Source of the DNA: DAITPV01 sp050692555
GTDB taxonomy: Bacteria; Actinomycetota; UBA4738; CALAEC01
Assembly (NCBI GenBank): GCA_050692555.1
Contig: JBOGVS010000020.1
Span: 1 to 55,926, forward strand
Direction of reading: 5' to 3'
DNA: 55,926 bases
The translations under genes were made by a program, and so were the position numbers. Below the pieces are notes generated by a model. That model was not told the origin of the DNA. It saw nothing but the letters and a program-made list of their open reading frames with translations, and did no database searches. Positions 43,110 through 51,850 of this stretch are shown piece after piece; within the stretch, counting starts at the first letter, position 1, and every line of letters starts with the position of its first letter.

Positions 43110-44260
43110 GGGTCGCCCGACGTGTGGCCTCCCTGCCTCCGTACCTGTTCGCTGAGCTCGACCGGAAGATCGAGGAACGACGCGCGGCCGGCACAGACGT
43201 GATCTCCCTGGGAGTCGGCGACCCCGACCACCCCACGCCCCGGCACATCGTCGAGGCCCTTCAGGAGTCTGCGGAGGATCCCGCCACCCACCAGTACCCC
43301 TCGTACTACGGGCTGCCGGGGCTCCGGAGGGCCGTGGCGGAGTGGTACGCGCAGCGGTTCGGAGTGGACCTCGACCCCGACACCGAGGTCCAGCCGCTGA
43401 TCGGCTCGAAGGAAGGGATCGCTCATCTCGCGTGGGCCTTCGTGGACCCCGGCGACGAGGTCCTGGTCCCCGACCCGGGGTATCCGGTCTACGAGATCGG
43501 CACCCGGCTGGCCGGAGGGACTCCGGTTTCCGTGCCACACACCGCGGACACCGGCTTCCTTCCGGACCTCGGCTCGGCTCCGGTCACCGGGAACACCAGG
43601 GTTCTGTGGCTGGGGTTCCCTTCGAACCCCACCGCGGCCGTCGTGGAGCTCCCGGTGTTCGAGGAGGCGGTGGCCTTCGCCCGTGACCACGATCTGCTCC
43701 TGGCCCACGACGCTGCGTACTCGGAGATCACCTACGACGGCTACGTGGCCCCCAGCGTCCTCCAGGTGCCGGGGGCCAGGGACGTGGCCGTGGAGTTCGG
43801 GTCGGCTTCGAAGACCTACAACATGACCGGGTGGCGGGTCGGCTGGGCGGTCGGAAACGCCGAGGCCATCCGGGCGCTGTCCACGGTCAAGACCAACATC
43901 GACTCGGGGATCTTCAACGCGGTGCAGCTGGCAACAATCGCGGCGCTCACCGGCCCACAGGACCACCTGTTGGAGACCCGGGCGATCTATGCCCGGCGCC
44001 GTGACGTGGTGATCGATGCCCTCAACGACCTGGGCTGGGACCTCAAGGCCCCGCTGGGGTCCTTCTACGTGTGGTTCCCAACCCGTGGCGGGGCGTCGTC
44101 GGCGGAGTTCGCGGCGATGCTGCTGGATCGGGCCGGCGTGGTGGTGGCCCCCGGGGCCGGATACGGGAGCAACGGCGAGGGCTACGTCCGCATCTCCCTG
44201 ACGGTCCCCGACGATCGCCTGCTCGAGGCCATGAACCGGATCGCCGAGGTCCTGGCGTGA
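43106..44260 (+). CDS. dapL: LL-diaminopimelate aminotransferase
   Basis: Class I/II PLP aminotransferase, 384 residues. The N-terminus ASLPPYLFAELDRKIEER and VISLGVGDPDHPTPRHIVEA match DapL rather than aspartate aminotransferase; the PLP lysine is K236 in SASKTYNMTGWRVG. DapL converts tetrahydrodipicolinate directly to LL-DAP. Its GTG overlaps dapF, and dapA and dapB are also in the window, so the pathway assignment is well supported by context; a broader aminotransferase role cannot be ruled out. Confidence 0.82.
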   Translation: MRVARRVASLPPYLFAELDRKIEERRAAGTDVISLGVGDPDHPTPRHIVEALQESAEDPATHQYPSYYGLPGLRRAVAEWYAQRFGVDLDPDTEVQPLIGSKEGIAHLAWAFVDPGDEVLVPDPGYPVYEIGTRLAGGTPVSVPHTADTGFLPDLGSAPVTGNTRVLWLGFPSNPTAAVVELPVFEEAVAFARDHDLLLAHDAAYSEITYDGYVAPSVLQVPGARDVAVEFGSASKTYNMTGWRVGWAVGNAEAIRALSTVKTNIDSGIFNAVQLATIAALTGPQDHLLETRAIYARRRDVVIDALNDLGWDLKAPLGSFYVWFPTRGGASSAEFAAMLLDRAGVVVAPGAGYGSNGEGYVRISLTVPDDRLLEAMNRIAEVLA

Positions 44261-45600
44261 GCTCAGACCGGACCAGGCATACCGGCTCCGAGTCTCCACT
44301 CTCCGCCACGTGGCGCCCCACGGTCCTGGAGCCCGCCGTTCTGGTGGGGATCGATACGCACGGGGACGACTCGGCGCTGGACGAGCTGGCCGCGCTGGCG
44401 GATACGGCCGGCGCCGAGGTCGTGGGGCGTCTGGTGCAGCGCCGTGATGCCCCCGATCCCACCACGTTCGTCGGTCGCGGGAAGCTCCAGGAGCTCCACT
44501 CGCTGGTCCACGGGACCGACGCACGGCTGGTGGTGTTCGACGATGAGCTCACCCCGGCGCAGCTCCGCAACGTGGAGGAGCGGCTGGGGGTGAAGGTGGT
44601 GGACCGAACCGCCCTGATCCTGGACATCTTCGCCCTCCACGCGCGATCGAAGGAGGGCAAGGCCCAGGTGGAGCTGGCCCAGCACAGCTACCTCCTTCCC
44701 CGACTCCGTGGATGGGGAGAGGCCATGTCCCGGCTGGGGGGCGGGATCGGGACCCGGGGGCCGGGGGAGACCAAGCTGGAGGTCGACCGTCAGCACATCC
44801 GCCGGAGGATCACCAAGCTTCGCAGGGACCTCGCCGGGCTGGCCAAGGCTCGTGGCGTGAAGCGCTCGGGGCGTGAGCGGTCGGGAGTCCCGCAGATCTC
44901 GTTGGTGGGATACACGAACTCGGGAAAGTCGACCCTGATGAACGCTGTCACCCGGGCCGGGGTGCTGGTGGCCGACCAGCTGTTCGCCACCCTGGATCCC
45001 ACCGTGCGCCGCCTCCGCCTCCCCGGAGGACGGAACGCCACCGTGTCGGACACGGTGGGGTTCGTTCGCAAGCTGCCACACGACATCGTGGAGGCGTTCC
45101 GGTCCACGCTTGAGGAGGCGGCCAAGGCGTCGCTTGTGCTCCACGTGGCCGATGGCGCCGCGCCGGACATTGAGGACCAGGTGGCCGCGGTGCGCGACGT
45201 GCTCGGGGACATCGACGCCGCGGACATCCCCGAGGTGCTGGCTCTGAACAAGGTCGACCTGCTGTCCGAGGTCGAGCGGGCCAGGGTCGGGCGGCGGTTC
45301 CCCGAGGGGGTACCGGTCTCGGCTCTCACCGGTGAAGGGATCGAGGCACTCCTGGAGCGGGTGGCTTCCACCCTCCCGTCGCCGCCCGTCGAGGTGGACC
45401 TTCTGGTGCCCTACGAGCGGCAGGACCTCGTGGCCCGGCTGTACCGGGAGGCCGAGGTCCGGTCCGCCGAATCCGGGGCGGAGGGGACCCGGGTCCGGGC
45501 GATGGTCGACGAGCGGATCCTTCCGGACGTGGCGCCATACCTGGTTCGCAGGGTGGCCCGGCGGGTCGGATCAGACGGGGAGCGTCGGGGAACCGGATAG
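44257..45600 (+). CDS. hflX: GTPase HflX
   Basis: Ribosome-associated GTPase that splits stalled 70S ribosomes. 447 residues: HflX N-terminal domain (DPTTFVGRGKLQELH), a helical linker (GGGIGTRGPGETKLEVDRQH) and a G domain with G1 GYTNSGKST (218-226), DTVGFVRKLPH and NKVD. GTG overlaps the dapL stop (GTGA). MiaA and HflX are also linked in gamma-proteobacterial operons. Confidence 0.93.
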   Translation: MSSDRTRHTGSESPLSATWRPTVLEPAVLVGIDTHGDDSALDELAALADTAGAEVVGRLVQRRDAPDPTTFVGRGKLQELHSLVHGTDARLVVFDDELTPAQLRNVEERLGVKVVDRTALILDIFALHARSKEGKAQVELAQHSYLLPRLRGWGEAMSRLGGGIGTRGPGETKLEVDRQHIRRRITKLRRDLAGLAKARGVKRSGRERSGVPQISLVGYTNSGKSTLMNAVTRAGVLVADQLFATLDPTVRRLRLPGGRNATVSDTVGFVRKLPHDIVEAFRSTLEEAAKASLVLHVADGAAPDIEDQVAAVRDVLGDIDAADIPEVLALNKVDLLSEVERARVGRRFPEGVPVSALTGEGIEALLERVASTLPSPPVEVDLLVPYERQDLVARLYREAEVRSAESGAEGTRVRAMVDERILPDVAPYLVRRVARRVGSDGERRGTG

Positions 45601-45621
45601 CTTTCCGGGAGTTGTGACCCG

Positions 45622-46236
45622 TCAGAGGCGGCGGAGGACCGCCACAACCTGGCCGAGGATCCGCCCCCCTGGGGGAAGGTCGAAGGGCTCCATCGCGGCG
45701 CTCTCCGGCACCAGGGTGATGCGGGTGCCCCGGCGGCGGAGACGCTTGACGGTGGCCTCCTCCTCCCCGGGCCCCGGGAGGAGCGCGGCGATCACGGAAC
45801 CGTCCTCGGCGACGTCCTGCCGCCGGACCACCACCACGTCGCCGTCCAGGATCCCAGCATCGACCATCGAGTCGCCCTCCACCCGGAGGGCGAAGTGCTC
45901 GTCCTCCTCGGCGAAGGTGGCCGGGACCGTGAGGTATTCCTCCACGTGCTCGTCGGCCAGGGCCGGTGCCCCCGCGGCGATCCTTCCCACCAGAGGGACG
46001 GTGACACCACCGGCGCTGGCCGGGCGGGCTCCCACCTCGATGGCGCGGGGCTTGGACGGGTCCTTCCTGAGCACACCCTTTCGCTGGAGATTGGCCAGCT
46101 GGGCGTGGACGCTGGAGGAGGAGGTCAGTCCGACCGCCTCTCCTATCTCGCGCACCGTGGGCGGGTACCCCCGGTCGTGCACGGTCCGCCGGATGTACTC
46201 CAGGATCCGCTGCTGTCTGGTCGTCAGATCGTTCAT
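45622..46236 (-). CDS. lexA: LexA repressor
   Basis: SOS repressor, 204 residues. Winged helix at 1-65 (LTTRQQRILEYIRRTVHDRG, PPTVREIGEAVGL); self-cleavage site Ala88-Gly89 in RIAAGAPA; catalytic Ser123 in GDSMVDAG and Lys164 in ATVKRL. ATG 46236 is preferred to ATG 46257 because a promoter with 17-base spacing ends just upstream of it. Divergent from the LysM gene. Confidence 0.95.
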   Translation of the reverse strand: MNDLTTRQQRILEYIRRTVHDRGYPPTVREIGEAVGLTSSSSVHAQLANLQRKGVLRKDPSKPRAIEVGARPASAGGVTVPLVGRIAAGAPALADEHVEEYLTVPATFAEEDEHFALRVEGDSMVDAGILDGDVVVVRRQDVAEDGSVIAALLPGPGEEEATVKRLRRRGTRITLVPESAAMEPFDLPPGGRILGQVVAVLRRL

Positions 46237-46247
46237 GTCACCGGGGG

Positions 46248-46286
46248 ACGCTAGCATGCCGGCATGGCAGAATCAAACACCTGTTC
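46248..46286 (-). promoter_or_regulatory. lexA promoter with LexA box
   Basis: On the minus strand, TTGATT (46276-46271), 17 bases, TAGCGT (46253-46248). A LexA box with one mismatch (GAAC-AGGT-GTTT, 46286-46275) overlaps the -35 element, fitting autorepression of lexA. Confidence 0.7.
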
Positions 46287-46291
46287 GGGCC

Positions 46292-46320
46292 TTGACGGCC
46301 GAACGCCCGTTCGGCATACT
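46292..46320 (+). promoter_or_regulatory. SOS promoter of the LysM gene
   Basis: TTGACG (46292-46297), 17 bases, CATACT (46315-46320), then 6 bases and GTG 46327. The spacer contains a perfect LexA box, GAAC-GCCC-GTTC (46301-46312). The transcript would be leaderless and LexA-controlled. Confidence 0.8.
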
Positions 46321-46326
46321 GCCGGC

Positions 46327-46602
46327 GTGGCTCGAACACGGGTTCGGTGGTGGAGGGTGATGGCCCTGGTCGTGGTCATCTCGGGCCTCCTGGCCGCCGT
46401 CGGGCGGGCCGCAGCGGGGACCGCAGATCATGCTCCGGCTCCGTCCCGGCACCTGGTCCAGGCTGGCGACACTCTGTGGGCCATCGCTCGGGGTCTGGTG
46501 GGTGGCGAGGGCGATCCCCGGCCCATGGTCGAGGAGCTTCGGGACCTCAACGGGCTCGGGTCGGCGCCGTTGCCGGCCGGGACGACCCTGGTGCTTCCCT
46601 AA
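46327..46602 (+). CDS. LysM membrane protein, likely SOS division inhibitor (ChiZ/YneA/DivS-like)
   Basis: 91 residues: a short basic N-terminus, one transmembrane helix (about 11-27), and an extracytoplasmic LysM domain (HLVQAGDTLWAIARGLVGGE to the end) that binds peptidoglycan. GTG 46327 is chosen because the longer in-frame ATG 46264 would run through the LexA box and -35 element. The same layout, a LysM protein divergent from lexA, is known for mycobacterial Rv2719c (ChiZ) and corynebacterial DivS, which delay division after DNA damage. Its stop overlaps that of mgtC. Confidence 0.82.
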   Translation: MARTRVRWWRVMALVVVISGLLAAVGRAAAGTADHAPAPSRHLVQAGDTLWAIARGLVGGEGDPRPMVEELRDLNGLGSAPLPAGTTLVLP

Positions 46603-47279
46603 CGGGTCCATTCAGCGGTCCGGACGCCGGGGTGACGGGTGAGCACGGCCACCGCTTCCTCGGGCCTCCGGTCCGCGGGAACCACCACGAAGAGCACCAC
46701 ATCCCTGACCCCTTCCTCCTCTTCGACCCGGACGTTCTCCACCTGGACGCCCGTTCCCTCGAGCTCCTTGATCAGACCGCCGAGGTCGAGATCGGGGCCC
46801 GCCTCGATGCGGAATTCTTCGTGCTCTTTCTTGAGGCCCCGAACCAGGCGGGTGCGCAGCGGCCGCAGCCCGACCAGGGCCAGCAGGGTGATCCCCGCAG
46901 ACACGGACGAGATCACATAGGCGCCCACGCCCACCGCCATGCCGATGGCCGCTACCACCCACAGGCTGGCCGCGGTGGTCAGGCCTCGAACCGTTATCCC
47001 GTACCGGAGGATGGCCCCGGCGCCCAGGAATCCGATCCCCGTGACGATCTGGGCGGCGATGCGGGTGGGGTCGAACCGGAACTGTGGGTCGGCTCCCTCC
47101 CCCAGGAACGCTCCGAAGCCGTACGCGGAGATCACCGTGAACAGGCAGGAGCCCAGGGCCACCAGGATGTGGGTGCGGAACCCCGCCGGCTGCCCCCGGA
47201 CCTCGCGCTCCAGCCCCACGGCCCCGCCGAGGAGCGCCGCCCCCAGCAGCCGCAGCAGGAGCTCGACGTCGGAGGGCAT
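46599..47279 (-). CDS. MgtC/SapB family membrane protein
   Basis: 226 residues: four or five transmembrane segments (about 5-125; LLRLLGAALLGGAVGLEREV, TGIGFLGAGAILRYG and GLTTAASLW are family motifs) and a C-terminal cytoplasmic ACT-like domain (about 150-226). MgtC proteins modulate growth in low Mg2+ and F1Fo ATPase in pathogens. ATG 47279 has the -10 box CATAAT 6 bases upstream. Confidence 0.85.
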   Translation of the reverse strand: MPSDVELLLRLLGAALLGGAVGLEREVRGQPAGFRTHILVALGSCLFTVISAYGFGAFLGEGADPQFRFDPTRIAAQIVTGIGFLGAGAILRYGITVRGLTTAASLWVVAAIGMAVGVGAYVISSVSAGITLLALVGLRPLRTRLVRGLKKEHEEFRIEAGPDLDLGGLIKELEGTGVQVENVRVEEEEGVRDVVLFVVVPADRRPEEAVAVLTRHPGVRTAEWTR

Positions 47280-47285
47280 GGCTGA

Positions 47286-47291
47286 ATTATG
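47286..47291 (-). promoter_or_regulatory. -10 element of leaderless mgtC-like gene
   Basis: CATAAT on the minus strand, 6 bases, ATG 47279. Confidence 0.45.
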
Positions 47292-47307
47292 GCAGGGGCA
47301 CCGGGGG

Positions 47308-47347
47308 CCATATCTTGTGTGTCCAGTCCACGAGGTCCAAGATGTTG
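47308..47347 (+). promoter_or_regulatory. Candidate tandem NrdR boxes upstream of nrdR
   Basis: Two ten-mers of the CAA-N4-TTG type, CCATATCTTG (47308-47317) and CAAGATGTTG (47338-47347), 30 bases apart, upstream of nrdR. Paired boxes three helical turns apart are the usual NrdR layout. Confidence 0.5.
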
Positions 47348-47366
47348 GGCCGGCGAGAGGAGGAGG

Positions 47367-47849
47367 ATGCGCTGTCCCTGGTGTGGGGGTCCGGAGAGCA
47401 GGGTGGTGGATTCGCGGCCGGCCGAGGACGGCGCCAGCATCCGGCGGCGCCGCGAGTGTGCCTCCTGCGGGCGCCGGTTCACCACGTTCGAGCGGGCCCA
47501 GGGCGTGGCGCTCCGGGTGATCAAGCGGGACGGGACCAAGGAGCCCTACGACCGGGCCAAGGTGGTGGCCGGGGTGGAGAAGGCCATCACCAACCGCCCG
47601 GTCACCCCCGAGGCGGTCGACCAGCTGGTCGATAGGGTGGAGGAGCGGCTCCGGCGGAAGGGCCCCGAGGTCACCACCCAGGAGGTGGGGATCGAGGTCC
47701 TGGCCCAGCTCCGCCGCCTGGACGACGTGGCGTACATGCGGTTCGCCTCGGTGTACAAGGACTTCCAGGAGATCACCGACTTCGAGAAAGAGCTGGGCCT
47801 GATGCTCCAGAAGCGCGAGCCCAAGCGTTCCCGGCCCCGCCGCCGGTAG
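47367..47849 (+). CDS. nrdR: Transcriptional repressor NrdR
   Basis: ATP/dATP-sensing repressor of ribonucleotide reductase genes. 160 residues; the zinc ribbon uses C3, C6, C31 and C34 (CPWCG, CASCGRRFTTFE), then an ATP-cone domain (about 49-139; VIKRDGTKEPYDRAKVVAGV). ATG 47367 is preceded by GAGGAGG. It lies 182 bases before nrdJ, a common pairing in actinobacteria. Confidence 0.95.
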   Translation: MRCPWCGGPESRVVDSRPAEDGASIRRRRECASCGRRFTTFERAQGVALRVIKRDGTKEPYDRAKVVAGVEKAITNRPVTPEAVDQLVDRVEERLRRKGPEVTTQEVGIEVLAQLRRLDDVAYMRFASVYKDFQEITDFEKELGLMLQKREPKRSRPRRR

Positions 47850-47888
47850 CTGCTCCGTGTCGGACTTTCCAAGGGACTCCGGCCAAAC

Positions 47889-47960
47889 CACAACATCTTG
47901 TGCCTCGGAGGCTCGGCGACCTCTACATCTCGTTGGAAGACCGCTATACTGGTCTTGACA
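47889..47960 (+). promoter_or_regulatory. NrdR boxes and promoter of nrdJ
   Basis: A palindromic box CACAA-CATC-TTGTG (47889-47902) and a weaker copy CTACATCTCG (47923-47932) lie 32 bases apart. The second overlaps the -35 region of a -10 box TATACT (47945-47950), so NrdR binding should repress nrdJ. An alternative TTGACA lies at 47955-47960. Confidence 0.6.
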
Positions 47961-48031
47961 CGAGAACGGTACGAGAGCAGAATCACACCGTTGTAAGTCC
48001 AGCCCTTCCCCCAGGGATCAGGAGGCGAGTC

Positions 48032-50785
48032 GTGGCCACCAGGGAACGTGACGTCACCACCGGCACCGAGACGGGCCTGCGGTTCAAGCGGTACTTCAGC
48101 ACCGACGGGACCCACCCGTTCGACGAGATGGACTGGGAGACCCGGGACGCGGTGATCCCGAACTTCAAGACCGGCGGCAACGCCTTCGAGCAGCTCGGCG
48201 TGGAGTTCCCCAAGACCTGGTCGCAGAACGCCACCAACATCGTGGCCCAGAAATACTTCCGCGGTCAGCTGGGGACCCCGCAACGAGAGTCCTCGGTCCG
48301 GCAGCTGATCTCCCGGGTGGTGGACACCATCAAGGGCTGGGGGGTCAAGGACGGCTACTTCGCCACCGGCGATGACGCCGACGTGTTCGCCGAAGAGCTC
48401 ACCCACATCCTGGTCAACCAGAAGGCCGCGTTCAACTCACCGGTGTGGTTCAACGTGGGCGTCTCGGGCACGCCGCAGCAATGTAGCGCGTGCTTCATCC
48501 TCGCGGTCGAGGACGAGATGACCTCCATCCTCAACTGGTACGTGGAGGAGGGCATCATCTTCAAGGGAGGCTCCGGATCGGGGATCAACCTGTCCCGGCT
48601 GCGCTCCTCACACGAGTCGCTGGGCGGCGGGGGAACCGCGAGCGGGCCGGTCTCGTTCATGCGAGGGGCGGATGCTTCGGCGGGGACCATCAAGTCCGGG
48701 GGCAAGACCCGCCGGGCGGCCAAGATGGTCATCCTGAATGTGGACCACCCCGACGTCGAGGACTTCATCTGGTGCAAGGCCGTCGAGGAGCGCAAGGCGC
48801 GAGTGCTGGAGGAAGCGGGGTTCGACATGGACCTCGACGGGAAGGACTCCCACTCCACCCAGTACCAGAACGCCAACAACTCGATCCGGGTCACCGACGA
48901 GTTCATGCAGGCCTACCTGGACGACCGGGACTGGAAGCTGAAGGCGGTCACCACCGGAGAGGCTCTGAAGACCGTCCGGGCCCGGGACTTGATGCGCCAG
49001 GCTGCCCAGGCCGCCTGGGAGTGCGCGGACCCCGGGATGCAGTACGACAGCACGATCAACGACTGGCACACCTGCCCGGCGTCGGGGCGGATCAACGCCA
49101 GCAACCCGTGCTCCGAGTACATGCACCTGGACAACAGCGCCTGCAACCTGGCGTCGCTGAACCTGCTGAGGTTCCTGGACGAGGACGGGAACTTCGACAT
49201 CCCGGCCTTCAAGCACGCGGTAGAGATCGTGTTCACCGCTCAGGAGATCCTGGTGGGGAACTCGGACTACCCCACGGAGAAGATCACCCAGAACGCCAAG
49301 GCGTTCCGTCAGCTGGGGTTGGGGTACGCGAACCTGGGGGCCCTGCTGATGGCCCGAGGCTTGCCCTATGACTCCGATGGTGGCCGGGCATGGGCGGGGG
49401 CCATCACCGCCCTGATGACGGGGCATGCGTATGCCGTATCCGCAAAGACCGCCGCCCACACCGGCCCCTTCGCCGGGTATGCGCCGAACCGGGACGCCAT
49501 GCTCAGAGTGATCCGCAAGCACCGGGCCGCGGCGGACGACATCGACCCGGAGCTGGTGCCGGAGGCTCTGTTGTCGGCGGCCAAGCACTCCTGGGACGAG
49601 GCCATCCACCGCGGCGAGGAGCACGGCTTCCGGAACGCCCAGGCCAGCGTTTTGGCTCCAACTGGAACGATCAGTTTCTTGATGGATTCGGACACCACCG
49701 GGATCGAGCCGGATCTCGCTCTAGTGAAGAGCAAGAAGCTTGTCGGCGGCGGGACGATGCAGATCGTCAACCAGACCGTCCCCCGGGCCCTGCGCCGGAT
49801 GGGTTACGACGACGACCAGGCCGGCGACATCGTCGACTTCATCGCGGAGCACAACTCGGTGGGGGAGGCGCCCCATCTCAAGGAGGAGCACTACCCGGTG
49901 TTCGACACGTCGATGGGTGACCGGGCCATCCATTACCTGGGGCACGTGAAGATGATGGCCGCCGTCCAGCCGTTTATCTCCGGCGCGATCTCGAAGACGA
50001 TCAATATGCCGGAGGACGTGTCGGTCGAGGACGTCGAGCAGATGTTCGTGGAGGGATGGCGTCTGGGGCTCAAGGCCGTGGCGATCTACCGGGACAACTG
50101 CAAGGTGGCTCAGCCCCTGTCCGCGCATAAGAAGGTCGCCGTGCAGGCGCCGGCCGTGGAGACCCAGGGCCCGGTGCGCCGCCGGCTGCCGTCCACGCGA
50201 CCTGCCAAGACGTTCTCGTTCAGCGTCGGGGACGCGGATGGCTACATCATCGCCGGCGAGTATCCCGAGGATGGGATCGGCGAGATCTTCCTCAAGGTCG
50301 CCAAGCAGGGCTCCACCCTCTCGGGGATCATGGACGCCTTCGCCATCAGCGTTTCCATCGGCCTGCAGTACGGGGTGCCGCTGGAGACATACGTCCAGAA
50401 GTTCGTGAACATGCGGTTCGAGCCCTCGGGGGTCACCGGTGACCCGGACATCCGGTTCGCCAGCTCGCTGGTGGACTACATCTTCCGCCGACTGGCACTC
50501 GAGTACCTGCCCGAGGACAAGCGCGCCGGGCTGGGCGTGAAGTCCATCACCGAGCGGAAAGAGGATGCGGCGGGGGATGGCGGGGAAGCGGACCAGCCTC
50601 TCGAGGCTTCCGATCCGGAGCCTTCTCCACAACAGCCGCTTCCACTTGTGGACGATCCGTCGGACCGCGCTCCCGCGGCCCGGATCCTAGACGCGCCGCT
50701 GTGCTACTCGTGCGGCTCGAAGATGCAGCCCTCGGGGTCCTGCTACGTCTGCTCGACCTGCGGCGCCACCAGCGGCTGTTCATAA
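48032..50785 (+). CDS. nrdJ: Vitamin B12-dependent (class II) ribonucleotide reductase
   Basis: Reduces ribonucleotides to deoxyribonucleotides with adenosylcobalamin, working with or without oxygen. 917 residues. Active-site cysteines are in QCSACFILAVEDEM (about 150-154) and ASNPCSEYMHLDNSACNLAS (about 356-375); LAPTGTISFLMDSDTTG is the conserved phosphate loop. The C-terminus has a zinc ribbon (CYSCG, then CYVCSTCG, about 891-911). GTG 48032 has AGGAGG 7 bases upstream; an earlier in-frame GTG at 47900 lies in the NrdR box. Confidence 0.96.
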   Translation: MATRERDVTTGTETGLRFKRYFSTDGTHPFDEMDWETRDAVIPNFKTGGNAFEQLGVEFPKTWSQNATNIVAQKYFRGQLGTPQRESSVRQLISRVVDTIKGWGVKDGYFATGDDADVFAEELTHILVNQKAAFNSPVWFNVGVSGTPQQCSACFILAVEDEMTSILNWYVEEGIIFKGGSGSGINLSRLRSSHESLGGGGTASGPVSFMRGADASAGTIKSGGKTRRAAKMVILNVDHPDVEDFIWCKAVEERKARVLEEAGFDMDLDGKDSHSTQYQNANNSIRVTDEFMQAYLDDRDWKLKAVTTGEALKTVRARDLMRQAAQAAWECADPGMQYDSTINDWHTCPASGRINASNPCSEYMHLDNSACNLASLNLLRFLDEDGNFDIPAFKHAVEIVFTAQEILVGNSDYPTEKITQNAKAFRQLGLGYANLGALLMARGLPYDSDGGRAWAGAITALMTGHAYAVSAKTAAHTGPFAGYAPNRDAMLRVIRKHRAAADDIDPELVPEALLSAAKHSWDEAIHRGEEHGFRNAQASVLAPTGTISFLMDSDTTGIEPDLALVKSKKLVGGGTMQIVNQTVPRALRRMGYDDDQAGDIVDFIAEHNSVGEAPHLKEEHYPVFDTSMGDRAIHYLGHVKMMAAVQPFISGAISKTINMPEDVSVEDVEQMFVEGWRLGLKAVAIYRDNCKVAQPLSAHKKVAVQAPAVETQGPVRRRLPSTRPAKTFSFSVGDADGYIIAGEYPEDGIGEIFLKVAKQGSTLSGIMDAFAISVSIGLQYGVPLETYVQKFVNMRFEPSGVTGDPDIRFASSLVDYIFRRLALEYLPEDKRAGLGVKSITERKEDAAGDGGEADQPLEASDPEPSPQQPLPLVDDPSDRAPAARILDAPLCYSCGSKMQPSGSCYVCSTCGATSGCS

Positions 50786-50815
50786 CTCGCGACCCCTGGC
50801 GAGATCCCCCCGCCG

Positions 50816-51775
50816 TCAGGGGATCGTGAGGCCCGAGACGTCGTACCGGTCTCGGAGCGAGGTCAGCCCGTCGACGATGCTCACGATCCGGGCCTCCACG
50901 TCCTCGATCTGCGTCCCCAGTCCCGCCTGACGAGCGGCGTCCGGCGCGGTTCCCATGGTCTCTCGGAGCGTCCCGATATCTGCGCGAAGGTCCTCCAGCA
51001 GCGCCCGGGTGACCGGGGAACCGGCCTGCCCCATCTCCGTCAGCTCGTTCAGGTCCGCGCGGATCCGGCGGGCGATGGCCGCCAGCGCCGAGTGGAGGCC
51101 GCCAAGCTCCTCCGGTGGTGTCAGCGCCTGGAGGTCCGCGATGACCTGGTCCGCCACCGGCGTGGCGGCCGACACCGCGCCCCCCAGGTCTTCGGGATCC
51201 TCGAGGGTGGCGGCCAGGTCTTCGAGCTCGGGCAGGAGCGGGGTCAGACTCGAGAGATATCCGGCCACGCTCTCCACGTCGGCAATGGTTTCCAGAGCGG
51301 TGGTGTAGAAGGCCAGCATCTGTTCCCGGAGCCTGATGGCGTCCTCCAGCGGCGGCCGGCTGGAGATCACCGGGAGGTCGGTGGGCTCACGGCTTTCGAG
51401 CCCCGAGCTGGCATCGGTGAGCTGCTCTCGGGCCGTGCCGGCGGCGGTGAGGATCGTCGGGGACTGATCAACGAGTACCTGGGGGTCCGTGGACGCCGGA
51501 GGGAGGGCGCCGATGGCCGTGTGGTAGGCGCCGGCGACGGCGGTGAACTCCTCGGATGAAGGACGCATGAGATCGGTGGCCGCGCGCCGGGGGTACCACG
51601 TGAGGGCGGTGTACGCGCCCCCGGCGAGAACGAGGAACAGGACGGCGACGAGGACGAACAGCGGGCCGGCGCGCCGCTGTTCCCGGGCACGGGAAGCCAC
51701 TCGCTGTGGGTGCCCGTTCGGGCAGACGCCGTCCCGGAGGACCGCCCCGCACACCGTGCACAGGCGCGTGGACAC
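50816..51775 (-). CDS. Zinc-ribbon membrane protein with coiled-coil ectodomain
   Basis: 319 residues. N-terminal zinc ribbon (CTVCG, then VCPNGHP, residues 6-22), a transmembrane helix (about 39-60) and a long helical ectodomain rich in Leu, Ala, Glu and Asp (about 65-319). No enzyme motif is seen. GTG 51775 lies 6 bases after TATGCT on the minus strand, so it is likely leaderless. Divergent from dut. Function unknown. Confidence 0.65.
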   Translation of the reverse strand: MSTRLCTVCGAVLRDGVCPNGHPQRVASRAREQRRAGPLFVLVAVLFLVLAGGAYTALTWYPRRAATDLMRPSSEEFTAVAGAYHTAIGALPPASTDPQVLVDQSPTILTAAGTAREQLTDASSGLESREPTDLPVISSRPPLEDAIRLREQMLAFYTTALETIADVESVAGYLSSLTPLLPELEDLAATLEDPEDLGGAVSAATPVADQVIADLQALTPPEELGGLHSALAAIARRIRADLNELTEMGQAGSPVTRALLEDLRADIGTLRETMGTAPDAARQAGLGTQIEDVEARIVSIVDGLTSLRDRYDVSGLTIP

Positions 51776-51781
51776 CGGGGG

Positions 51782-51787
51782 AGCATA
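51782..51787 (-). promoter_or_regulatory. -10 element of leaderless zinc-ribbon gene
   Basis: TATGCT on the minus strand, 6 bases, GTG 51775. Confidence 0.45.
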
Positions 51788-51844
51788 GTCACTCCAGGCG
51801 GACGGTGAACTTTGGCGGTCTCGCTCCCCTCCGGGGCGCTCGAT

Positions 51845-51850
51845 TACCCT
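51845..51850 (+). promoter_or_regulatory. -10 element of leaderless dut
   Basis: TACCCT, 7 bases, GTG 51858; same hexamer as ribF and rpsO. Confidence 0.5.

Noticed and set aside
47900..48031. Earlier in-frame GTG start for nrdJ
   Set aside because: It lies within the palindromic NrdR box and upstream of the -10 element; GTG 48032 has a strong Shine-Dalgarno sequence.
47850..48031. Cobalamin riboswitch before nrdJ
   Set aside because: Expected for some B12-dependent enzymes, but no B12-box-like sequence or large fold is visible in the 182 bases.
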